Of a stretch of DNA of 64,000 bases, positions 17,055 through 24,524 are shown piece by piece; positions within the stretch are counted from its first letter, which is position 1; the number at the start of each line of letters is the position of its first letter. The stretch lies in assembly GCF_000182745.2 (NCBI RefSeq), contig NC_016027.1, positions 1,821,001 through 1,885,000 on the forward strand. Direction: 5' to 3'. The stretch comes from Komagataeibacter medellinensis NBRC 3288 (GTDB lineage Bacteria; Pseudomonadota; Alphaproteobacteria; Acetobacterales; Acetobacteraceae). The translations under genes were made by a program, and so were the position numbers. The notes under the pieces were generated by a model, which saw only the letters and a list, made by a program, of their open reading frames with translations, ran no database searches and was not told the origin of the DNA.

Positions 17055-17783
17055 GTGAAACAGGGTACGATCAGGCTGGACGACGCGGGCGTGGTGCTCA
17101 ACGGCACGCCTGTATGGCAGCATGTGACCGGCGGCTTTAACCCCGGCAGCATGACCGCCATCGCAGGGGCCAACGGGGCGGGCAAGTCCACGCTGCTGCG
17201 CGCCATACTGGGTGAAGTGCCGCTGACCACGGGCACGGTCACGCTTGATGGCCTGCGCCCGCAGGATTTTGGCTACCTGCCGCAGGCCCGCAAGATCGAC
17301 CGCGCCTTTCCCATCAGTGTGACCGACATGGTGCTGAGCGGCGCATGGCACCACATGGGCGCCTTTGGCCAGGCCGGATGCACCATCCGCCAGCGCGCGG
17401 CCGATGCGCTGGCGCGTGTCAAGCTGTCCGGTCAGGCGGGGCGCATGATCGATGCCCTTTCCGCAGGTCAGTTCCAGCGCTTGCTCTTCGCCCGCCTGCT
17501 CATGACCGATGCCCGCGTCATCATGCTTGATGAACCCTTTACCGCCCTCGATGCGCCCACAACGCAGGACCTTCTGGGGCTGGTATGCGAATGGCATGGA
17601 CAGGGGCGCACCATCATTGCCGTGCTGCATGACATGCACCAGATCCGCCGCTGCTTTCCCCATGTTGTCCTGCTCTCGGACAGGCGGGCAGTCTGGGGTG
17701 AGACCGCCCGCATCCTGACCCCCGCCACACTGCAACAGGCCTATGGCGGCCTGCAGGCCCACTGGCCGGGTATGGATACATGA
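17055..17783 (+). CDS. znuC: Zinc/manganese ABC transporter ATP-binding protein
   Basis: A 242-residue ABC ATPase with a GTG start (MKQGTIRLDDAGVVLNG). Walker A is GANGAGKST (about residues 36-44), the Q-loop lies in YLPQARKID, the signature is LSAGQFQR and Walker B is VIMLDEPFTALD. It belongs to the metal-cation group (ZnuC/MntB/TroB). It overlaps the permease start by four bases (ATGA), so the two are translationally coupled. The upstream Zur-like box and the His-rich ligand set of the binding protein favour zinc as substrate. Confidence 0.88.
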   Translation: MKQGTIRLDDAGVVLNGTPVWQHVTGGFNPGSMTAIAGANGAGKSTLLRAILGEVPLTTGTVTLDGLRPQDFGYLPQARKIDRAFPISVTDMVLSGAWHHMGAFGQAGCTIRQRAADALARVKLSGQAGRMIDALSAGQFQRLLFARLLMTDARVIMLDEPFTALDAPTTQDLLGLVCEWHGQGRTIIAVLHDMHQIRRCFPHVVLLSDRRAVWGETARILTPATLQQAYGGLQAHWPGMDT

Positions 17784-18643
17784 GCAGTCTGGTTGCCGCC
17801 CTGTGGGGTCCTTTTGCCGATTTCGGCTTCATGCGCCGCGCCCTTGTAGCCTGCGTGACCCTGGGCATGGGAGCGGGACCGGTTGGCGTGATGCTGCAAC
17901 TGCGGCGCATGAGCCTGATCGGCGATGCGATGAGCCATGCCATCCTGCCCGGTGCTGCAATCGGCTTCCTGCTGGCGGGCGGGCTGTCACTGACCGCCAT
18001 GGGGCTGGGGGGCATCGGGGCGGGGCTGGGGGTGGCGCTGCTGGCGGGGCTGGTCAGCAGGCGCACCCACCTGGCCGAAGATGCAAGCTTTGCCAGCTTC
18101 TACCTGACATCGCTGGCGCTCGGCGTGCTGATCGTCTCGGCACGCGGGTCGAACATCGACCTGCTGCATGTGCTGTTCGGTACCATCCTCGCCATTGATG
18201 GCCCGGCGCTTTACCTGATGGGCGGCATCACCACGCTCAGCGTAGCCCTGCTGGCCGTGATCTGGCGGCCACTGGTCATGGAATGCGTCGATCCCGGCTT
18301 CATGCGCATGAGCGGCGGGCGCGGCGGGCTGTACCACATGGTGTTCCTGTTCCTTGTGGTCATCAACCTGGTGGCGGGGTTCGAGGCGCTGGGCACGCTC
18401 ATGTCGGTTGGTATGATGATGGTGCCCGCCGCCACCGCACGGCTGTGGACGCGCCGCCTGCTGCCCATGATGGCGCTGTCCGCCATGGTGGGGGTGATGG
18501 CGGGTCTGGTGGGGCTACTGGTATCCTACCATTTCCAGCTGGCGGCAGGCCCCACGATCATCCTGACATGCAGCGTGCTGTATATTTTTTCCCTTCTCGC
18601 CTCCCCTACCGGCATCCGGGCGGGAGCGGGCCTGTCCCTTTAA
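17780..18643 (+). CDS. znuB: Zinc ABC transporter permease
   Basis: A 287-residue inner-membrane permease of the ABC-3 family with about eight hydrophobic segments. Typical blocks are RRMSLIGDAMSHAILPGAAI near residue 45, EDASFASFYLTSLALGVLI, and NLVAGFEALGTLMSVGMMMV near 200. It forms the channel for the ZnuC ATPase; its start overlaps the znuC stop. The binding-protein gene follows after 13 bp. Confidence 0.88.
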   Translation: MSSLVAALWGPFADFGFMRRALVACVTLGMGAGPVGVMLQLRRMSLIGDAMSHAILPGAAIGFLLAGGLSLTAMGLGGIGAGLGVALLAGLVSRRTHLAEDASFASFYLTSLALGVLIVSARGSNIDLLHVLFGTILAIDGPALYLMGGITTLSVALLAVIWRPLVMECVDPGFMRMSGGRGGLYHMVFLFLVVINLVAGFEALGTLMSVGMMMVPAATARLWTRRLLPMMALSAMVGVMAGLVGLLVSYHFQLAAGPTIILTCSVLYIFSLLASPTGIRAGAGLSL

Positions 18644-18656
18644 GGAAATCCCGATC

Positions 18657-19553
18657 ATGCGCCGCCTGTCCTGCCTGCTGGGCCTTTACGGGTTCCTGTC
18701 GCTCACACCCGCCCACGCGGACCCCGCGCCGCACACCGTGCGCGCAGTGGCCAGCTTTACCGTGCTGGCCGATGTCGTGGCCCATGTGGGGGGCACGCAT
18801 GTTACCGTAACCTCACTGGTGCCGCCCGATGGCGACCCGCATGAGTTTGAACCCACCCCCAATGACGCGCGCGTGCTGCGGCAGGCCAATATCGTGTTCA
18901 TGAGCGGCGAGGGGCTGGAAAGCTGGTTTAGCCGCCTGGCCCATGCGGCGGGCTACCATGGCACACCCGTCATCGTCTCGAATGGGATCAGCCTCTATAC
19001 CCCGCCGGGCGGCAGGCAGGCGGAAGCGGACCCCCATGTATGGAACAACGTGGCCAACGTGATTGTCTGGGCCAACAACATCCGCGACGCGCTGGTTGCC
19101 ATCGACCCTGCGGATGCCGACAGCTTCCGTACCTCGGCTGCGGCTTACATCAGCCAGCTTGAAGCGCTTGACCGCGATATCCGCACCCGCATCGACACCA
19201 TTCCCGCCAACCAGCGGCGCGTCCTGACCAGCCATGACGCCTTTGGCTACTTTGGCCGTGCCTATGGGGTCACATTCCTTGCCCCGCAGGGTCTTTCTAC
19301 CGAAACGGAAGCCTCGGCGGGCGATATGGCCAGCCTGATCGCGCAGATCCGCGCCAATCATGTCACCACCTATTTCATGGAAAACGCCACCGACCCGCGC
19401 ATGGTCAGGCAGGTGGCGCATGCAACGGGGGCAACACCGGGCGGTGAACTATATGCCGAAGCTCTGTCACCCCCCACCGGCCCGGTGCCGGACTACATCA
19501 CGATGATGCGCCACAATACCGATCTCATGCTTGCGGCGATGCGCCTGCACTGA
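18657..19553 (+). CDS. znuA: Zinc ABC transporter periplasmic binding protein
   Basis: A 298-residue cluster A-I metal-binding protein with a signal peptide cleaved near AHA-DPAP. Candidate metal ligands are His in DGDPHEFEPTP, His in EADPHVWNN and His in TSHDAFGYFGRAYG. The third ligand is Glu in the manganese proteins as I recall them, so three His argue for zinc. There is no long His-rich loop like that of E. coli ZnuA. It delivers the metal to ZnuB in the periplasm. Its 3' end overlaps the convergent ABC exporter gene by 29 bp. Confidence 0.85.
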   Translation: MRRLSCLLGLYGFLSLTPAHADPAPHTVRAVASFTVLADVVAHVGGTHVTVTSLVPPDGDPHEFEPTPNDARVLRQANIVFMSGEGLESWFSRLAHAAGYHGTPVIVSNGISLYTPPGGRQAEADPHVWNNVANVIVWANNIRDALVAIDPADADSFRTSAAAYISQLEALDRDIRTRIDTIPANQRRVLTSHDAFGYFGRAYGVTFLAPQGLSTETEASAGDMASLIAQIRANHVTTYFMENATDPRMVRQVAHATGATPGGELYAEALSPPTGPVPDYITMMRHNTDLMLAAMRLH

Positions 19554-21294
19554 CATCCGTCCCCCCCTTCACGGCAAAGGGGGTCAGGTCGATGCGGTTG
19601 GCATGCATGTCCACAACCGACTGCCGATGCGTGATCGAGACCACCGTCATGCCAGGGCAGACCTGCCGAAGCAGAGCGTAAAGCGCTGCCTCCGACGCGG
19701 CATCGAGGTTGGATGTCGATTCATCAAGAAAGACCCAGTCCGGCCGGGCCAGCAGGATCCGGGCAAAGGCCAGACGCTGGAGTTCCCCCGGCGAGAGAAT
19801 CTGCCCCCATGGTTCCTCGTTCTCCATGCGCGGCACCAGCCCCTCCAGTCCGACCTGGCGCAGTACCTGCGCCACCTGGGCTGTCGGGCAGGACTCCACA
19901 CCCTCCGGGTAGGCTACGGCGCGATGCAGCGTGCCGGTGGGCACGTAGGGGCGCTGGGGGATAAACATCATGGCTGCATCGGGCTGGGTGATGCTGCCCG
20001 TGGCAAAGGGCCAGATCCCCGCCAGCACACGGAACAGCGTGGACTTGCCGGTGCCCGAAGGCCCCGTCACCACCGTCATCTGCCCATGCGGCAGGGTCAG
20101 GTTCACGCCGTGCAGCAGCGGCGTGCCATCGGGGCGGAAGACATCCAGCCCGGCCGCCACCATATCGGCCCCGGCGGGGGCGGGCAGTACCTTCACCTCA
20201 TCGCGCATGGCGCGGGCGCGATCCATCACACGCTGGAAAGTGGCCAGACGCGCCACCTCCGCATGCCATGTGGTCAGCGAGGCATAGGATGTGGACAGCC
20301 AGCTCAGCGCGCCCTGAACGCGCGAGAACGCCATAACCAACTGCATGAGCGTGCCGAAGCTCATCTTGCCGGCAAAATAGCGGATGGAGCCGATCAGCAG
20401 GGCAAAGTTGCCCGAGACCACCTCCAGCCCGGTGGTGAGCAGCCCCAGCCACTTGGTGCGCCGCATGATGGAGAGGAAATTGTGATAGACAACGGAAAAG
20501 GACCGGTCCAGCCCGGCCTGTTCCTCGCCCTCACCACGGTACAGCGCAATACCCTCGGCATTGTTGCGGACATGAACAAGGCTGTAGCGAAAATCGGCCT
20601 CGGCACGCTGCTGGAAAAACTGCAGCCCTGCCAGTTTGCGCCCTGCAAGGTGCGTGACCCACGTCGCCCCCACCGAATAGATCAGCGCTGCCCAGAAGAA
20701 GTAGCCCGGTATGGAAATGCCCAGCACCTCCAGCGGGCCGGACAGCGCCCAGAGCAGCCCGATATAACTGAACAGGGTCACGACATTGGTAACGAGGTTG
20801 ATGAACTGCGTCAGCGTATCGGTCACAAAGCTGTTCAGGTCTTCCTGTATGCGCTGGTCGGGGTTGTCGGTCCCGGTCTCGATGCCCGATGTGGTGATGG
20901 CGATGCGGAAAAAGGTCTGGTTTTCCATCCACTGCCGGGTCATGCGCACGGTCAGCCACCGCCGCCAGCGCAGGCCCAGCATCTGCTGCAGGTAGGTTGC
21001 GTAGATAGAGCACATGATGGCCGGAATGGTGATGACAAAGAAGCCCAGCACGAAGCCTTCATCATTATGCACATACCAGAACAGCCCGCGCAGGAAGGTG
21101 GTCGCATCGCGCTGCTGGAGCGCTGTGTAATACACATTGCGCGAGAAGGACTGGAGCAGGTCCAACCCTACCATGGAGAAGGTCAGGGCCAGTACGGCGG
21201 CCAGCAGCCCCCAGGCCCATTTCCTGTCCTCCGAGACAAAATAGGGGCGGGTAAGATACCAGACGTCTTTCAGGAGAAGGCGCAGATGCTGCAT
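19525..21294 (-). CDS. SbmA/BacA-YddA family ABC transporter (fused permease and ATPase)
   Basis: A 589-residue half-transporter if started at MQHLRLLLKDVWYLTRPYF; in-frame ATGs at 21366 and 21444 exist but give non-conserved tails. The membrane part (about 20-330) contains FSRNVYYTALQQRDATTF and NPDQRIQEDLNSF, hallmarks of the SbmA_BacA/ABCD group. The ATPase follows, with Walker A TGPSGTGKST, the signature SPGELQRLAFARILL and VFLDESTSNLD. Relatives (YddA, BacA, vitamin B12 transporters) move peptides, very long acyl chains or cobalamin; substrate and direction are unknown. It converges on znuA with a 29-bp overlap and no terminator between. Confidence 0.85.
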   Translation of the reverse strand: MQHLRLLLKDVWYLTRPYFVSEDRKWAWGLLAAVLALTFSMVGLDLLQSFSRNVYYTALQQRDATTFLRGLFWYVHNDEGFVLGFFVITIPAIMCSIYATYLQQMLGLRWRRWLTVRMTRQWMENQTFFRIAITTSGIETGTDNPDQRIQEDLNSFVTDTLTQFINLVTNVVTLFSYIGLLWALSGPLEVLGISIPGYFFWAALIYSVGATWVTHLAGRKLAGLQFFQQRAEADFRYSLVHVRNNAEGIALYRGEGEEQAGLDRSFSVVYHNFLSIMRRTKWLGLLTTGLEVVSGNFALLIGSIRYFAGKMSFGTLMQLVMAFSRVQGALSWLSTSYASLTTWHAEVARLATFQRVMDRARAMRDEVKVLPAPAGADMVAAGLDVFRPDGTPLLHGVNLTLPHGQMTVVTGPSGTGKSTLFRVLAGIWPFATGSITQPDAAMMFIPQRPYVPTGTLHRAVAYPEGVESCPTAQVAQVLRQVGLEGLVPRMENEEPWGQILSPGELQRLAFARILLARPDWVFLDESTSNLDAASEAALYALLRQVCPGMTVVSITHRQSVVDMHANRIDLTPFAVKGGTDVSAGASPQA

Positions 21295-21678
21295 GTCGAT
21301 CCCGTGCAGTGGGTGGGCGTGGAACCTCCAGCATTCCCACGAAGCGGGGATGGACTCAATCTCCATTGCATGCCAGCGGCATGTCTGTTGCCCTGAAGAC
21401 GGATACTTAAGGCATCTCACAACTTCTTGACATGTCCGGGCCACCCTTCATCCCGTTGTGCCCCCTGTAGCCAAAACCCGGCCATGCCCGCTGATAACAG
21501 GGGTTTATGCTCGCCCCTGTGCCCTGAATAATGGCGCGATACATCGAAAAGCCGAATGCCTGCCCCATCAGACTCAGGGGTACAGGCTTGGAACATCGTG
21601 ACTATAGTTTAACGCATAAATTCACAAAGGAAGTGGGTACAGCCCACTCCCCGATGAACAATGCAAGGAAGAATGAAT
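21295..21678. other. Intergenic region before the DUF2501 gene
   Basis: No convincing gene. It holds the divergent promoters of the ABC exporter and the DUF2501 gene. A 6-bp hairpin CAGGGG/CCCCTG lies at 21498-21519. The AAGGAAG box at 21665-21671 selects the start at 21679. Confidence 0.4.
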
Positions 21679-22128
21679 ATGGTGTCGTTCAGTCGTGTCC
21701 TGTCCGCCAGTGCCTTTGCAACCGTGCTGGCAACAGCACCGCTTGCGGCCCATGCCGCTGAGGTCTCTCCCCCCACGGGTGCGGGCGTTGCCAACCAGGT
21801 TGAACAGATTGCCCCCGGTTCCCTGTCCGCCGATACGGTCTTCTCCGCCGTTGAATCCGCCAAGCCGGCCGATCTGGGCGGGATCATGAACTACTGCATC
21901 CAGTCCAACTACCTGACCGCGTCCGAAGCATGGCCGGTGCTGGCTGCCTTTAATAAGAAGACGAACGACGTGCCTTCCAACCAGAAGGGCAACATGTCCT
22001 ATGCCGATGGCTCCACCGGTCTGCTTAAAGTGGGTGGCAAGGAACCCATCTCGCTGGAAAATGCCTCGACCGACATCCGCAAGCAGGCCTGTGCAAAAGT
22101 GGAAGCCCGTGCGAAGTCCCTGCTCTGA
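21679..22128 (+). CDS. DUF2501 family secreted protein (YjjA-like)
   Basis: A 149-residue exported protein. The signal peptide (MVSFSRVLSASAFATVLATA) is cleaved after AAHA. The mature part contains LGGIMNYCIQSNYLTASEA and ends with IRKQACAKVEARAKSLL, matching the DUF2501/YjjA family with its two conserved Cys, which may form a disulfide. Function is unknown. The AAGGAAG ribosome site seven bases upstream decides for this start over ATGs at 21661 and 21673. A strong terminator follows. Confidence 0.85.
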   Translation: MVSFSRVLSASAFATVLATAPLAAHAAEVSPPTGAGVANQVEQIAPGSLSADTVFSAVESAKPADLGGIMNYCIQSNYLTASEAWPVLAAFNKKTNDVPSNQKGNMSYADGSTGLLKVGGKEPISLENASTDIRKQACAKVEARAKSLL

Positions 22129-22160
22129 ACCGGCATACCCGTTCCACTGGTCTGATGATG

Positions 22161-22188
22161 CCCCGCCGGTTCTTCCGGCGGGGTTTTT
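22161..22188 (+). terminator. Rho-independent terminator after the DUF2501 gene
   Basis: A 9-bp GC stem CCCCGCCGG/CCGGCGGGG with loop TTCTT, followed by TTTTT, 33 bases after the stop. Canonical in form. Confidence 0.92.
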
Positions 22189-22200
22189 CATATCCCGCGC

Positions 22201-23880
22201 CTAACGCACCCATACGCGTGAGAACGCCATGTGGTACAGGCTGGTGGAAAAGTAATGGCCCAATCGGGGCGAGACCAGATCCACATAACTGATGCTGATC
22301 ATCGGGGCGGCGGGGGCCAGACGGGTAATGCGGTCGTCCACCTGCTGCCATAGCGCCTGTGCCGCCTGCGTGTCGGGTGCCTGGCGGATACGCGCCACCA
22401 GCGCCTGCACCACCGGATCGCACAAGCCAGAGAAGTTTATGGAACTGTCGGAGCCAGGATGAAAGTTCTCGCAGCCGAACACGGTATCAAGGAAGTTGGA
22501 GGGGGACGCATAATCCGCGTACCACCCTATCAGGCTGATCTGAACATGATTGGCCGTGTTCTGGGAATAGGACAGTTGCATGGCGGGCGAGAGCGGGTGC
22601 AGCCGCGCGTGATAGCCTATGGCCTGCAGCATGTCGCGCAGGTAGGTGCCCATGCTGGTGTCCATGGCCGTGGCCTCCACGATCAGGGTCACGTCCTGCC
22701 CCTCCGTCCCGCTTTCATGCACAAGCTGGCGCGCACGGGTCAGGTCGGGATGGGTCCAGGCAGGGGCCGGATGGTCGGGGTCGGCGCCACGGGTCCACGC
22801 ACAGGCGCCATCGCCGGGCAGCAGGCCCGGCGGTACCATGCGGCATAGCGGGGCGGCAATGCCCGACCCGCCGTACAGGATGGTCATGGCGCGGCGATCC
22901 AGCGCGTAATTGACCGCCTGCCGCGCCTTGATGTTGTTGAAGGGTGGAATGTTGACATTCATCGGCAGGAACAGGAGGCCATAGAGCGGATAGACATGCA
23001 CCTGCGCGGTGTACTGCCCCCCGATCTCCCCCAGCCGGTCCAGCGGCTTGAGACCCGCCATCCAGTCATACTGCCCGCGTTCCACAGCGGTCAGCGCATC
23101 TTCCTCCGACAGGCCGAAATCATAATCGATGGCGTCCACATAGCCATCGGGCTGCGCCGCCTCGCTCCATTCATGAAAGTAGGGATTGCGCGTCAGCCGC
23201 ATGCCCTGTTCGGGATCGGAGGAGACGATCTGGTACGGTCCGGTACCAGGTGCAATGTCATTGCCCAGGTCATGGGTGGGGGTATTGGCGGGCAGGATGA
23301 CCGCGTGGCCGAAAGCAAGCTTGTAGGGAAATTCGGAATCCGGCGCATTCAGGCGGATGGTGATGCGACGCGTGGCTTCATCCGTTTCCACCCCGCCACG
23401 CAGCGTGCAGGCCGCCGGGGTACGCAGGCAGGCATCCGCGCCGATGATGTCGCCATAAAACGATCCCGCCGTGGGTGAGCCCACCATGAAGATACGCCGC
23501 AGCGATGCCGCCACATCCGCCACCGTAACGGGCGCGCCATTGGAAAAGCGGATGCCCTCCCGCAGCGTGAAGACCCATGTCCGCCCCCCGTCCAGCCGCT
23601 CGGGCTGGGCCTGCGCCAGATCGGGCACGACCTGCGCACCCGCCGGTCCCTCCAGCTTGGGATAGGTCAGCAGCCCGTCATAGACGACGCTTTCGACCTG
23701 CATGTACTGGCTGGTGTAGTTGATCTGCGGGTCCAGCGTACCGGCAGAACTTGCGGCGGTCAGGCGCAGGGTGCCGCCGCGGTGGGGGCTGGCCTGCGTA
23801 TCCGCCCACACGGGCAGGGCCAGCAGGGCAAGGCCACCCGCAAGGGCAAGCCTGCCCGCATGCCGCCACGCGGGCTTCAT
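22201..23880 (-). CDS. Family 5 peptide/oligopeptide ABC transporter substrate-binding protein
   Basis: A 559-residue SBP_bac_5 protein with a signal peptide (LALAGGLALLALPVWA). Mature blocks include RGGTLRLTAASSAGTLDPQI, WVFTLREGIRFSNGAPVTVA, DIAPGTGPYQIV, NNIKARQAVNYALDRRAM and a late FLDTVFGCENFHPGSDSS. It binds peptides or related ligands in the periplasm, but no permease or ATPase genes are adjacent, so its transporter partner is elsewhere or lost. It is the last gene of a minus-strand run (zinc-finger, polA, SCO, this gene), starting 14 bp after the SCO stop. Confidence 0.88.
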   Translation of the reverse strand: MKPAWRHAGRLALAGGLALLALPVWADTQASPHRGGTLRLTAASSAGTLDPQINYTSQYMQVESVVYDGLLTYPKLEGPAGAQVVPDLAQAQPERLDGGRTWVFTLREGIRFSNGAPVTVADVAASLRRIFMVGSPTAGSFYGDIIGADACLRTPAACTLRGGVETDEATRRITIRLNAPDSEFPYKLAFGHAVILPANTPTHDLGNDIAPGTGPYQIVSSDPEQGMRLTRNPYFHEWSEAAQPDGYVDAIDYDFGLSEEDALTAVERGQYDWMAGLKPLDRLGEIGGQYTAQVHVYPLYGLLFLPMNVNIPPFNNIKARQAVNYALDRRAMTILYGGSGIAAPLCRMVPPGLLPGDGACAWTRGADPDHPAPAWTHPDLTRARQLVHESGTEGQDVTLIVEATAMDTSMGTYLRDMLQAIGYHARLHPLSPAMQLSYSQNTANHVQISLIGWYADYASPSNFLDTVFGCENFHPGSDSSINFSGLCDPVVQALVARIRQAPDTQAAQALWQQVDDRITRLAPAAPMISISYVDLVSPRLGHYFSTSLYHMAFSRVWVR

Positions 23881-23894
23881 GCGCGGGCCGTGTT

Positions 23895-24524
23895 TCAGTG
23901 CCCGTCCCGTGCGTTCATGAGTTCGGTCATACGCGCCGTAATCTCGGCTGCCGTGGCGGTGGCGGGCAGGCTGCCCTCATACCGGCCGGTAGGGGACATG
24001 ATCACGATCTGGGTGGCGGGTTCCATGGTGTAGTCGCCATTCTCCCCTTCATGGCGGACATAGGGGGCGTGGTATTCCTTCGCCACCGCCTCAATCATTT
24101 TAGGGGATGCAGTCATGACCGTGACATGCGAGCCGTAGCGCAGCGCATAGGTGCGCAGTATGTCCGACGTATCACGCATGGGATCGAGGGTGATGAAGAT
24201 GGGCACCGCCAGACGCGCGCGGTCATGGCCCAGTGCCTCCACCCCCTCCGCCATGGCCTTGACCGTGGCACCACAGACCGTGTCCGGGCAATGGGTGGAA
24301 CCGAAATAAACCAGCATCCACCGGCCCCGGAAATCGGTATCCAGCACCGACCCATCCGCCCCGTTGACCAGCCTGAACGAACCACCCACCGGGTTGCCAT
24401 AGCTGGTCAGCGGTACCGGTGCGCTATCCGACCAGCGATAGCCCACATAGCCAAAAATTGAAGAGACCACCACGATGGCCAGTCCGACCAGCATAAAAAA
24501 CCGGTCCCGTTCATTTCGCATCAT
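23895..24524 (-). CDS. SCO1/SenC family thioredoxin-like protein with altered copper site
   Basis: A 209-residue membrane-anchored protein: one N-terminal helix (residues 10-28) and a periplasmic thioredoxin fold with LVYFGSTHCPDTVCGATV near 71-88 and VPIFITLDPMRDTSDIL. SCO proteins hold copper by CXXXC plus a distant His. Here the Cys pair is Cys79 and Cys84 (CX4C, one residue extra), and the usual DH(S/T) segment reads TMEPATQIVIMSP, with no His. Copper delivery to cytochrome oxidase is therefore doubtful; a thiol-redox role is possible. The start overlaps the polA stop (TGATG), so it is translationally coupled to polA. Confidence 0.8.
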   Translation of the reverse strand: MMRNERDRFFMLVGLAIVVVSSIFGYVGYRWSDSAPVPLTSYGNPVGGSFRLVNGADGSVLDTDFRGRWMLVYFGSTHCPDTVCGATVKAMAEGVEALGHDRARLAVPIFITLDPMRDTSDILRTYALRYGSHVTVMTASPKMIEAVAKEYHAPYVRHEGENGDYTMEPATQIVIMSPTGRYEGSLPATATAAEITARMTELMNARDGH

